Part shown: positions 1 through 6,617 of the stretch, piece after piece
How positions within the stretch are numbered: position 1 is the stretch's first letter
Layout of the letters: each line of letters begins with the position of its first letter
Position numbers and translations under genes: made by a program
Assembly: GCF_026126425.1 (NCBI RefSeq)
Contig: NZ_JAFMPW010000001.1
Location: forward strand, 600,461 to 664,460
DNA from: Muriicola sp. Z0-33
Lineage (GTDB): Bacteria; Bacteroidota; Bacteroidia; Flavobacteriales; Flavobacteriaceae
Direction: 5' to 3'
Length of the DNA stretch: 64,000 bases
The notes under the pieces: model-generated
Seen by the model: only the letters and a program-made list of their open reading frames with translations
Databases searched by the model: none
What the model was told of the DNA's origin: nothing

Positions 1-2
1 CG

Positions 3-308
3 GAGGTTGAGCGGAAAGAGCAACAAAGTCCTTTACTTGACGCACCGGAAGCCGATAAGGAAACTGGCATTTTAGCAAAAGGATTCTATGTTGTTGTAGG
101 GAGCTTTGATACACCAAAGCAGGCCGAAACCTTTATGAAAGGGTTAGATAGAAGCATATATTTCCCAAGAATGGGGAGAAAAGAGGCCAATGGACCACTT
201 CATGTATATATAGATTCGGATTTTGACGGGGCGGAAGCAAATAAACGTTTACGGGCGCATAAGCTAGACAGGAATTTTAAAAATGTGAAACTGCTCGAGG
301 TGGAATAA
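3..308 (+). CDS. C-terminal fragment of a SPOR-domain protein
   Basis: The reading frame is open from the left edge and ends in TAA; the start lies outside the window. The last ~75 residues begin FYVVVGSFDTPKQAETFM, the usual opening of a SPOR domain (FYVVVGSF, then alternating helix and strand), the fold that binds denuded peptidoglycan glycan strands. The preceding residues are acidic and polar, like a linker. In Flavobacteriia such C-terminal SPOR domains occur on PorP/SprF-type or OmpA-type envelope proteins, but the visible part does not decide which. It converges on the leftward ADP-ribosylglycohydrolase gene with only about 20 bases between stops, and I see no hairpin there. Confidence 0.75.
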   Translation, partial: EVERKEQQSPLLDAPEADKETGILAKGFYVVVGSFDTPKQAETFMKGLDRSIYFPRMGRKEANGPLHVYIDSDFDGAEANKRLRAHKLDRNFKNVKLLEVE

Positions 309-327
309 GCCTTTTTGACGTAATCCC

Positions 328-1626
328 TTATTTGTACAACTCATCGACCATCGAACTTGCCAGGGTTTCCAGATCTATACCTAATTGTTCTTTATTTACA
401 CGCAGTATTTCTTCACTTAAGTTTTTTGGTAAGCCGCTAAAACCATCTTTGGCACCAAGAATCATTCCTGCCACTGCAGCAACAGTATCATTATCCCGGC
501 CATAGTTGACAATGAATTGAATAGTTTTTTCAAAATCTCCCTCCCCAAATTCAAGTGAAGCAATTAATATTTGCCAAATTTCACCGGAATGGAATGCGAT
601 AGCCTTTTTATCTTTTTCCAGCTGGTTATAAACAAAATCCTGTTGTATCCACTCAGTGTTGCTACCATTATACCCTTTGGGTTTAATAATACCCATAGCG
701 GCTTTCAGATCTACCGTGTCAGCAACTTCAATCTCACGAGAAAGCCAGACACTTTTTCTGGCCGCAAGAGCGATATCTGCAGATATTCTGCCTACAAGCC
801 TACTGTCCTGATACCGTAGTGGATCTATAAAAATTGCCGTATTGATTATAGAATCCATATCACTGGTCTGCAATGCCATATTGGTGAGTCCGGAAACAAG
901 GGCAGAGATATCCCTGGCGTATCCCAGGTCGAATATGGTATGGTTGTAAGCATCAGTGTAGGCGGCTTCCGGGTTGGGGTTCACCAGGCCTATCATTGGG
1001 GTGTAGAGCATTCCGGCACAAGACATTTCCCCGCCGTAGAAGCGGTGTTGGGCGTTAAGGTATTCTTCTGTTCCTTTTTGATATGCTATGGCCACCCGTG
1101 CCCATTCTTTAATCCAGTCTACCGGCTCTAATTTTGCATCAAGCGCATCGGGCTGATTTAAGATGTCTTTATTTCCAAGTTGTGCAGCAACAGATTGGTA
1201 GTAGCTGCTGATAAATTCGGCAAATACTGTGGCGTTTCTAGCTGTTTTATGGCGAATAAAATATTTTGCCATAAGTAGTTTCCAACGGGTGTCATCTGTG
1301 GTTGCACCGGCGTTGAGGTTGTTTTCCCAGGTGCCCTCGGGAGATTGCACCCTGGTGGCGGGGGTAAGCCCGCTTATGTATCCGTATTGTCTTTGGATAT
1401 CTGTCCGGTGCCACATTTCGGTAGAGGCCCCCATGGCATCACCTATGGCAGATCCCACCAGGGCACCCAATACTTTGTCATGGTATTCTTCTTTACTCAG
1501 CTGCAAGGTATCCTGTCCATAGGAAAGCTTAATAGGCTCCGGAATATATACTTCAGCTACCTGCTCTTTGCAGGAAAAGGAAATTACTGTTAATAATAGT
1601 CCAATTGCAATTGTCCAATTTTTCAT
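328..1626 (-). CDS. ADP-ribosylglycohydrolase-family lipoprotein
   Basis: 432 residues. The N-terminus is a lipoprotein signal (hydrophobic residues 5-17, lipobox FSC, Cys19), so the protein should be exported and lipid-anchored. The body is an ADP-ribosylglycohydrolase (DraG/ARH) fold. GALVGSAIGDAMGASTE is near residues 53-70. TTDDTRW near 109 matches the N-terminal metal-binding Thr-Asp-Asp. YGRDNDTVAAVAGMILGA near 377 matches the C-terminal Asp-x-Asp-Thr metal site. Both halves of the di-Mg centre therefore look intact. The family removes ADP-ribose from proteins or small molecules; the substrate here is unknown, and export makes a classical DraG role unlikely. The start codon overlaps the upstream kinase-like gene in an ATGA junction, so the two are probably translationally coupled. 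Confidence 0.85.
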   Translation of the reverse strand: MKNWTIAIGLLLTVISFSCKEQVAEVYIPEPIKLSYGQDTLQLSKEEYHDKVLGALVGSAIGDAMGASTEMWHRTDIQRQYGYISGLTPATRVQSPEGTWENNLNAGATTDDTRWKLLMAKYFIRHKTARNATVFAEFISSYYQSVAAQLGNKDILNQPDALDAKLEPVDWIKEWARVAIAYQKGTEEYLNAQHRFYGGEMSCAGMLYTPMIGLVNPNPEAAYTDAYNHTIFDLGYARDISALVSGLTNMALQTSDMDSIINTAIFIDPLRYQDSRLVGRISADIALAARKSVWLSREIEVADTVDLKAAMGIIKPKGYNGSNTEWIQQDFVYNQLEKDKKAIAFHSGEIWQILIASLEFGEGDFEKTIQFIVNYGRDNDTVAAVAGMILGAKDGFSGLPKNLSEEILRVNKEQLGIDLETLASSMVDELYK

Positions 1627-2594
1627 CCCATAATTAGTTTTCTGGCCTGTTGTAAAAGATAGTCTTTTTCATCTATAGAACGTTGCAGGGGCAACTGTGC
1701 AAGACCAATTAACCTTCTTATGATCTCAATTCCGGCAACTTTTTTAACAAGAGAGCGGTCTATATTACCAGAATATTTACCTAGAATATATTCCTGATCA
1801 GAGTATTCCATAGTTGCCATGATTGTATGTGCACACATCACCCCTAAATCAAATTCTGCAAATCCCACAAAACTAAATTCCGGGTCAATAACATATACAC
1901 TATCCTCCACAGTCATCCAACTTCCCGGATAGTAGTCCCCATGGATCAATGTGTCTCCCGGGGACAGGTATTGCTGGCCCACTAAAGCCACAATTTCTTT
2001 AAGTGCCTTATCTGTTTTATACGGTTTTGATAGCGCCTGTAATCCAGGCTGAATTTCATCGAGCTGAAACCCGTTTTCTTCCAGAAAGGGGAGCTCAAAA
2101 ATATGTTGGTAATTCAGCTGCCTCAATTCCAGGTTTAAGGGGAAATTTTCGGTAGGGCGAGCGCTGTGTATTTCAGTAACGATGCTTAATAGCTTGTCTA
2201 ATACTCGCGACTCTATCTTTCTGGCAGCATATATTTGGGTCATATCATCTATATTGCCCAGGTCTTGCATCAGCAATAGGTAGTCCGGTGCTTCGTATCC
2301 ATAAATTTCAGGAATATGGGAAGCAATGGCATCATTTTTTACAGCATCATAGAATTGAAATTCTACGGCAATTCTATCTAATGGAGCAGGAATTTGTTGA
2401 TATTTTTGAACAAACGGACGCGACTGTTTCAGTATAAATGAACGCTGGTTGGTAATAAGTCGTACCACAACATTCATATTACCTTCACCGGGTTTTTCCA
2501 CACTAAGAATTTCTTCATTAGCTAAGAGCCATCCCCTTTTGTTCAGATAGTCCTGAAAATCAGAAATGGGGGTATCCAGATTAAAATTTATCAC
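1623..2594 (-). CDS. phosphotransferase (APH / methylthioribose-kinase-like)
   Basis: 323 residues of the protein-kinase-like APH fold. Visible motifs: a glycine-containing nucleotide loop near residue 35 (GEGNMNVVVRL), an Ile-Leu-Lys strand (FILKQSRPF) carrying the likely ATP-binding Lys, MQDLGN near 109, the catalytic HGDYYPGSWM near 218, and the metal-binding VIDPEFSFVG...FDLGV near 235. HGD..PGS followed by IDPEF resembles S-methyl-5-thioribose kinase (MtnK) more than antibiotic kinases, but no other methionine-salvage gene is nearby, so the substrate is uncertain. The start is a GTG; no better ATG is in frame close by. The stop overlaps the following lipoprotein gene by four bases. Confidence 0.8.
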   Translation of the reverse strand: MINFNLDTPISDFQDYLNKRGWLLANEEILSVEKPGEGNMNVVVRLITNQRSFILKQSRPFVQKYQQIPAPLDRIAVEFQFYDAVKNDAIASHIPEIYGYEAPDYLLLMQDLGNIDDMTQIYAARKIESRVLDKLLSIVTEIHSARPTENFPLNLELRQLNYQHIFELPFLEENGFQLDEIQPGLQALSKPYKTDKALKEIVALVGQQYLSPGDTLIHGDYYPGSWMTVEDSVYVIDPEFSFVGFAEFDLGVMCAHTIMATMEYSDQEYILGKYSGNIDRSLVKKVAGIEIIRRLIGLAQLPLQRSIDEKDYLLQQARKLIMG

Positions 2595-2719
2595 GACAAT
2601 AGGCTTTAGGTGCCACTACAAGATAAAAATAATATGGTGGGAGTAATTTTTGAAATAGAATGCCGGTACTTCTTTAGATTACTTTGAATTAAAGGTTTTG
2701 AGACATTGAATAGAGTTCA

Positions 2720-2944
2720 TTAGGATGTCAGCGGTCTTCCTTTAAGTCGCTTCTCTATCTTTTGCTTCTTCTCGGTCAATCGTTTCATCAGATCCATAAG
2801 ACTTGCATCTTTGGTCTTTTTGTAGATTTCGTTAATAGACAAAATTAATCTTTTGGCTTCCCTGGATGCAGCTACCCTGTCACTGGTAGACATATGAGAT
2901 AATGTTGTTTTCTCAAACTCCAAAGCTTCTTTAATTAATTCCAT
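2720..2944 (-). CDS. small conserved-looking helical protein (74 aa)
   Basis: 74 residues, ATG start, no signal peptide or membrane segment. The sequence is almost entirely charged amphipathic helix, rich in Lys and Glu, with a basic tail (KKQKIEKRLKGRP). I do not recognise a family. It sits alone between the kinase-like gene and the candidate small RNA region. Composition and codon use look like a real flavobacterial small cytosolic protein, perhaps nucleic-acid or ribosome associated because of its basic C-terminus, but that is a guess. Confidence 0.6.
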   Translation of the reverse strand: MELIKEALEFEKTTLSHMSTSDRVAASREAKRLILSINEIYKKTKDASLMDLMKRLTEKKQKIEKRLKGRPLTS

Positions 2945-3089
2945 GGTGTATTTTTATGTAAAGTTATTCTAAATAAGCTAAAAAGTCATAAACGTACAAT
3001 AATTACTGTTTATGGACTAATCGAAAGAAACTATTTTGTGATTTTTTTATGAAAAAAATCGGTAAAAGCTGCTAAAGGGGTAGAAGGGA

Positions 3090-3220
3090 GTGTAAAAAGT
3101 TGTTTAAAGATCGGCCATAGGGTAAGTTACGACCTTAGCAATACTGGTAAACGAGCAAGGCTAAATAGTGGATATGATATATCCGCTGAACTTATTATAT
3201 ACTTAAGCTCAGCGGATTTT
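3090..3220 (+). ncRNA. candidate structured small RNA ending in an intrinsic terminator
   Basis: No credible ORF is present on this strand, yet the stretch is rich in pairing segments and ends at a strong terminator. TTAGC (3135-3139) pairs with GCTAA (3160-3164). GGATAT (3170-3175) pairs with ATATCC (3179-3184) around a 3-base loop. This last hairpin shares bases 3181-3184 with the terminator stem, so the two are mutually exclusive. No rightward gene follows; the next genes are leftward, so this is not an obvious leader. The 5' end is a guess and I found no good promoter. Known flavobacterial families to test are 6S-Flavo and Flavo-1, which I cannot identify from memory. Confidence 0.4.
3181..3220 (+). 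terminator. intrinsic terminator of the candidate RNA
   Basis: ATCCGCTGA (3181-3189) pairs perfectly with TCAGCGGAT (3209-3217). CTTA (3191-3194) with TAAG (3204-3207) adds a second helical segment across an A/C mismatch. A TTTTATT tract follows on the + strand only, so termination is rightward. Confidence 0.7.
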
Positions 3221-3221
3221 A

Positions 3222-3320
3222 TTATAACTCAAATAATTTTGCCACTGTACAAACAAAGATGACCAGAATTAAACTGGCAATGGCAAATAAAAAGTCTCGG
3301 AATTCTCCTCTTATTTTCAT
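3222..3320 (-). CDS. tiny single-span membrane protein (32 aa)
   Basis: ATG to TAA, 32 residues: a basic N-terminus (MKIRGEFRDF) followed by a hydrophobic stretch (LFAIASLILVIFVCTVA) and a short acidic end. This fits a one-helix inner-membrane miniprotein. It begins 12 bases after the stop of the 56-residue membrane ORF upstream, so the two are probably one transcript. No family is recognised. The stop lies immediately next to the terminator of the convergent candidate RNA. Confidence 0.5.
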   Translation of the reverse strand: MKIRGEFRDFLFAIASLILVIFVCTVAKLFEL

Positions 3321-3332
3321 AATCAGTGGGTT

Positions 3333-3503
3333 TTAATCAAAAGCAAAACCTGTATATACTCTGAACACAAAGGCATAGAGTACCACAAGTAGCATCACGA
3401 AGCTAAACCAGGCAAACGCCCTGAAATAATTTCGAACCAGGTAGTTCCCAAGGTTTTTAAAAGCTTCCGCATAAATTTCTTTAAAAAGTAATATTGTTTT
3501 CAT
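3333..3503 (-). CDS. small membrane protein (56 aa), possibly DUF6747-like
   Basis: ATG to TAA, 56 residues. An amphipathic start (MKTILLFKEIYAEAFKNLGN) leads to one strongly hydrophobic helix near residues 30-48 (FAWFSFVMLLVVLYAFVF) and ends RVYTGFAFD. The pattern of an aromatic amphipathic N-terminus, a single helix and a Thr-Gly-Phe-Ala-Phe tail reminds me of a short conserved flavobacterial family (DUF6747), but that is memory and not a search. It is first in a probable two-gene unit with the 32-residue ORF. Confidence 0.6.
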   Translation of the reverse strand: MKTILLFKEIYAEAFKNLGNYLVRNYFRAFAWFSFVMLLVVLYAFVFRVYTGFAFD

Positions 3504-3863
3504 TAGTTAAATATTTCGGGGTTTATGAGTACAAAGTTGCATGCTTATGGAATATCGAGGTGAAAATTTCGATATGGAATAGGAAAAGTATCGATGAAAT
3601 GCATCTTGGCTGTCTTTCCCCGTGATTTTAGGGACTTAATCGATGTACGGTATTATGCCTGCATTAGATAATCGGGCAATATTCAGGATAAGCGGGTCTT
3701 TTTATTGAAAAAACAAGGGAGCTGGTATAAAAAGGGGGTATTTCAGAGTATTTGCACTGAAAAATTGGGTTCATTTCAAAGTATAATTACCGGATAACAA
3801 GGCATATAGCGCCTCATTATCCGGTAATTGATCAATACTGTTAGTAAAAATAAGCTGGCTGGG
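3504..3863. other. gap between small membrane genes and NTF2-like gene
   Basis: No ORF of substance is visible on either strand. It contains the probable upstream region of the two leftward membrane genes (a weak -7-like element, CAACTTTG read leftward, near 3530) and a long perfect inverted repeat near its right end, listed separately. Nothing else is recognised. Confidence 0.5.
3785..3829. repeat. perfect 13-bp inverted repeat downstream of NTF2-like gene
   Basis: AATTACCGGATAA (3785-3797) and TTATCCGGTAATT (3817-3829) are exact complements around a 19-base loop. The element lies 35 bases past the stop of the leftward NTF2-like gene. Neither side carries a T tract, so it is not a typical intrinsic terminator. 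It could stabilise the mRNA 3' end or bind a dimeric regulator. Confidence 0.6.
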
Positions 3864-4274
3864 CTAGCTACTGGCGTGTACCCCCATTACTTCCTGAAGC
3901 GCAGCAGTATTTACATATTGCTGAAACTTGGTCACCTTTCCGTCACTTAAATGCCAGATATGACATACCTGGGTGTCCTGCGACTTGCCAGTGGCCTTAA
4001 AAGTGCCGGAATACCGTCCTTCTACCACTACTGTATCTCCGGCATCATAAAACAAATTCGGATGTACTTCAAAACCGTCCCATTCTTCTGCTAAACGTGC
4101 AAAGAGTTGATTTAATACTCCATCCGGACCAATAATAGCTTCCCCACTGGGCATATAAGGGTTTCCTTCGGCTTCATGCCATTTAATTTCAGGATCCATA
4201 GCACCTAATACGGCAGGTACGTCACCCCGTCCAAATGCCGCGTAGGCATTCTTAATTACATCTACATTACTCAT
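3864..4274 (-). CDS. SnoaL/NTF2-like small protein (ketosteroid-isomerase fold)
   Basis: 136 residues with the typical signature of NTF2-like proteins: helix NAYAAFGRGDVPAVLGAMDPEIKWHEAEG, then the region around YMPSGEAIIGPDGVLNQLF, then strands DTVVVEGRYSGTFKATGK and CHIWHLSDGKVTKFQQYVNTAAL. No signal peptide, so cytosolic. The fold is used by isomerases, hydrolases and binding proteins; the substrate cannot be told from sequence. It is a single gene between intergenic repeats, with the 13-bp inverted repeat just downstream. Confidence 0.8.
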   Translation of the reverse strand: MSNVDVIKNAYAAFGRGDVPAVLGAMDPEIKWHEAEGNPYMPSGEAIIGPDGVLNQLFARLAEEWDGFEVHPNLFYDAGDTVVVEGRYSGTFKATGKSQDTQVCHIWHLSDGKVTKFQQYVNTAALQEVMGVHASS

Positions 4275-4462
4275 AGAGTTGGTTGTTTAAAGGTTAATTA
4301 TTATATGATACGCCAGGTACTTATAGCCTAAGGAGAAATTTAGCATTCCACAGGCGACTAAAACCGGGCAAATGACGAGGGAATTATTGATTTATAAGGT
4401 ACTATAAATATTATGTATTACAAAATACTGTAGTTGTTCATATGCGCCGATCATTACTTACA

Positions 4463-4490
4463 ACTTACTACTTACTACTTACTACTTACT
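4463..4490. repeat. tandem 7-bp repeat (ACTTACT x4)
   Basis: Four perfect head-to-tail copies of ACTTACT, preceded by a degenerate copy and followed by drifting relatives (GCATACTG, TTCACTG, TTTACTG). The unit is too short and too imperfect to be CRISPR; it is a microsatellite-like array that could vary in length between strains. Confidence 0.75.
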
Positions 4491-4513
4491 GCATACTGTT
4501 CACTGTTTACTGA

Positions 4514-4706
4514 TCACTGTTCACTTTCTCCAGCCGCATCATCTCGCATTGTTTATTGCTAATTGTTTACTGTTAATTGAAAAAGCCAGGAGATACCTCG
4601 CTTCCCATTGTTTATTGATTATTGTTTACTGTTAATTGAACCAGCTCGGTGTTCCTTTGACTCCCCGGCTGCAAACCTGCCTGCCGGCAGGCAGGTACAA
4701 AAAACC
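4514..4706. repeat. composite direct repeat, left copy
   Basis: The first 56 bases (4514-4569) are identical to 6196-6251. A second part (4643-4706) matches 6266-6328 except for a 1-2 base difference after the CTCCCC run. The left copy has about 70 extra bases between the two parts, themselves made of ATTGTTTATTG-type repeats. It includes the perfect palindrome cctgcctgccggcaggcagg at 4676-4695. The two copies bracket the hypothetical gene and the RAYT gene. Confidence 0.85.
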
Positions 4707-4796
4707 TTTTTAATTCTGCTCTAATGCATTCGGATCCTACAAGCATTACTTCTAGATAATACCATATCAATTTACGAGGTGAAATAATTATTTAAA

Positions 4797-5270
4797 TTAT
4801 TGAAAAAAATTATTCTCTTGACTAAAAGTTATGTCAATTTTATTGATTTCTTTTTTATTTAGAATCTGCACATAGAAAGAGTTACTAGCCCACACAATAA
4901 AAAGCGGATTTTCTTCAAAACCACACTCAACTAGGCGTCCTTTTGATTCCGTAATTTGGTTTGATTTTTCAGTGATTACTTCCTCTCTAAATGTTTCCTC
5001 ACCGCGCTTATAAAGTAAATCAGGCTTACCATATCTATCAACCATTTGCTTATAAAATGAAACGTCTAAGAGACCTTCGAGTTGAAAAGAGACTGATTCA
5101 ATGCCATCATTTTTTTTGGTTGTAATCACTATACTTTTTAGGGGCCTGGAACAAAATGCGTCCCTAAGTCCAATTAAAGTATGCATTTTACCTCCCCCTT
5201 CAATTTCGGTAGTGTATAATATGTCCTCTTTTTGAAGATCACTAATTCGCTTACCAATAAATACCTCCAT
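4797..5270 (-). CDS. hypothetical protein, possibly 5'-disrupted
   Basis: No family is recognised. From ATG at 5268-5270 it encodes 157 residues with mixed strand/helix pattern, no clear membrane segment and an Asn/Phe-rich end. A TTG eight codons upstream is the alternative start. The same frame stays open further 5' without an ATG and reads a hydrophobic stretch (RNIIVILFN). In a neighbouring frame an ATG at 5315-5317 opens MLGILLLFC, which looks like a lipoprotein signal. This suggests an original exported protein whose 5' end was broken by a small indel, or simply chance. It lies between the direct repeats and is AT-rich relative to neighbours. Confidence 0.45.
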   Translation of the reverse strand: MEVFIGKRISDLQKEDILYTTEIEGGGKMHTLIGLRDAFCSRPLKSIVITTKKNDGIESVSFQLEGLLDVSFYKQMVDRYGKPDLLYKRGEETFREEVITEKSNQITESKGRLVECGFEENPLFIVWASNSFYVQILNKKEINKIDITFSQENNFFQ

Positions 5271-5448
5271 TTCGGAATTTTGTGTATTAAACAAAATAAC
5301 AATAATATTCCTAACATGATTACCTACAATCTTTTCTATCCCAACTTAAATCTACTACATATGGAGATAAATATCACATTGGAAATGGAGGATCTTTCTG
5401 TACTCCTCCAATATTCCTCATTCCAAGTCGAATATCTTGTTCCCAACA

Positions 5449-5478
5449 CCAGATAGCGCGGATTTATAATCCGTGCTA
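5449..5478. repeat. REP palindrome downstream of the RAYT gene
   Basis: TAGCGCGGATT and AATCCGTGCTA form an imperfect palindrome with a 3-base loop (one G-T type mismatch), five bases past the transposase stop. In reverse complement the 25-base core matches the REP units at 6101-6125 at 23 of 25 positions, and the flanking CCAGA also matches. The transposase gene therefore lies between REPs in opposite orientation. Confidence 0.85.
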
Positions 5479-5482
5479 ACGC

Positions 5483-6037
5483 TCACGCAATAAATAAAAC
5501 CGCAATGTCCAATTCATTTTCCAATTCCGCATAATTTCTAGCCGAACTAAAAATGTAATCTTCAGGACGTGCGACTATTTTTTCAATAACCGGATTGTTG
5601 TGAATGTAATTAATTTTTTGTTTTATAAACCAATTAGACCTGGCAATCTCAGCGTGGTAACCGATCTGCCAAACTTTGTAAACTTGATTTCTTTTTAAAT
5701 GCGAACAAGCCCTTTTAAAGTGATTCAACATCCACTCTCTTCGGCTCTCCGGATATCCAATAATATTTTCTATAATCTTCTTTGAAGTGTATTTTTTAAA
5801 ATCGCGAATAATATCAGACAATAACTGGCCATCCTTTGCTTTACATAGTAAGTGAATATGGCTAGTCATAATACAATAGGCATAAATTTCCAGTCTTCTT
5901 TCTTTTTGGCAGTATTTAAGACTATTTATCAAAAGGTATTTTTGTCTAAGTCTAGTGAAAACATCTATCCAATCTGTCGTGCTTATTGTAATAAAGTATA
6001 GCACATCTGGCATTGTAGCTTTGTATTTGGTAGACAT
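5483..6037 (-). CDS. REP-associated tyrosine transposase (RAYT, Y1_Tnp fold)
   Basis: 184 residues. YCIMTSHIHLL near residues 53-63 contains the HUH metal-binding His-x-His of IS200/IS605-like nucleases. KQKINYIHNNPV near 140 carries the conserved Tyr expected to attack DNA, followed by the usual NPV. The C-terminal region (YIFSSARNY) is also typical of RAYTs. The length fits the family. It should nick and rejoin single-stranded REP hairpins. Matching REP palindromes lie on both sides, the hallmark of a RAYT domesticated with its own REPs. ATG start; nothing suggests it is broken. It is a single gene with no accessory TnpB. Confidence 0.9.
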   Translation of the reverse strand: MSTKYKATMPDVLYFITISTTDWIDVFTRLRQKYLLINSLKYCQKERRLEIYAYCIMTSHIHLLCKAKDGQLLSDIIRDFKKYTSKKIIENIIGYPESRREWMLNHFKRACSHLKRNQVYKVWQIGYHAEIARSNWFIKQKINYIHNNPVIEKIVARPEDYIFSSARNYAELENELDIAVLFIA

Positions 6038-6100
6038 AGGTATACCAAATTAACAAGACCTAGTGCAATGTCATTGCAGTTTCTAGTTGAATGTTTAGTA

Positions 6101-6191
6101 TAGCACGGATTGCAAATCCGCGCTATCTGGGATGTTTAGTATAGCACGGATTGCAAATCCGCGCTATCTGGGATTGCAAATCCGCGCTATC
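6101..6191. repeat. tandem REP array upstream of the RAYT gene
   Basis: Two identical palindromic units (6101-6125 and 6142-6166: tagcacggatt, gca, aatccgcgcta) repeat with a 41-bp period that includes TCTGGGATGTTTAGTA. A third, 5'-truncated unit follows at 6171-6189. Each unit can fold into a ~11-bp hairpin. They are the inverse of the REP beside the transposase stop. Confidence 0.9.
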
Positions 6192-6195
6192 TAGT

Positions 6196-6328
6196 TCACT
6201 GTTCACTTTCTCCAGCCGCATCATCTCGCATTGTTTATTGCTAATTGTTTAATGATTATTGAACAAGCTCGGTGTTCCTTTGACTCCCCCTGCTGCAAAC
6301 CTGCCTGCCGGCAGGCAGGTACAAAAAC
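6196..6328. repeat. composite direct repeat, right copy
   Basis: 6196-6251 is identical to 4514-4569 and 6266-6328 closely matches 4643-4706, including the 20-bp palindrome at 6300-6319. It begins directly after the last REP remnant. Same orientation as the left copy, so recombination between them would delete about 1.6 kb carrying the hypothetical gene and the RAYT. Confidence 0.85.
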
Positions 6329-6329
6329 C

Positions 6330-6352
6330 CACCGCTTGCAGCGGTGCTTTTT
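6330..6352. terminator. small hairpin with T tract
   Basis: CACCGC / GCGGTG (6 bp, 5-base loop) followed by CTTTTT rightward, and by GGGTTTTT leftward, so it could act on either strand. It may be a second terminator for the leftward tRNA-Phe transcript. Confidence 0.5.
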
Positions 6353-6402
6353 ATATTCCCCGCCCCTTTAGAAAAGCAAGCTTTACACGGTGTCGGGGAA
6401 TA

Positions 6403-6432
6403 AAAAACCCGTTCTGTACAGAACGGGTTTTT
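6403..6432. terminator. bidirectional terminator downstream of tRNA-Phe
   Basis: A perfect 30-base palindrome built from AAAAACCCGTTCTG and its complement, giving a GC-rich stem flanked by A and T runs. It starts 11 bases beyond the 3' end of the leftward tRNA-Phe, which it most likely terminates. Confidence 0.85.
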
Positions 6433-6442
6433 GTGCTTGATG

Positions 6443-6515
<73 letters not shown>

Positions 6516-6534
6516 ATCCTCTTGAAAGAGGGGG

Positions 6535-6565
6535 CAAATATAATTTCAAATTTAGGAACTACAAA
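6535..6565 (-). promoter_or_regulatory. promoter of tRNA-Phe (TTTG-N19-TATATTTG)
   Basis: Read leftward: TTTG at 6562-6565, exactly 19 bases, then TATATTTG at 6535-6542. This matches the Bacteroidota primary-sigma consensus TTTG-N19-TAnnTTTG at every defined position. Transcription should begin a few bases beyond, leaving a short leader before the tRNA 5' end. Confidence 0.85.
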
Positions 6566-6617
6566 CAAAAAAGGGAAAAAAGGCTGTTGTTTTTTTACAA
6601 TTATTGATCTTTGTACT

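Larger units (their letters stand above)
4275..4796. other. repeat-rich intergenic region
   Basis: No gene is seen. The stretch holds the tandem ACTTACT run, degenerate TTACTGTTCACTG-type and ATTGTTTATTG-type repeats, and one copy of the composite repeat that recurs at 6196-6328, including a 20-bp palindrome. It looks like accumulated intergenic repeat sequence next to the RAYT unit and not a decayed gene. Confidence 0.6.

Noticed and set aside
3222..3503. Toxin-antitoxin pair
   Set aside because: Both small proteins look like membrane helices. The convergent RNA does not overlap their coding part with long complementarity except at the shared terminator edge, so a type I system is not supported beyond speculation.
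4463..4490. CRISPR array
   Set aside because: Units are 7 bases with no spacers, and no cas gene is present; it is a microsatellite.
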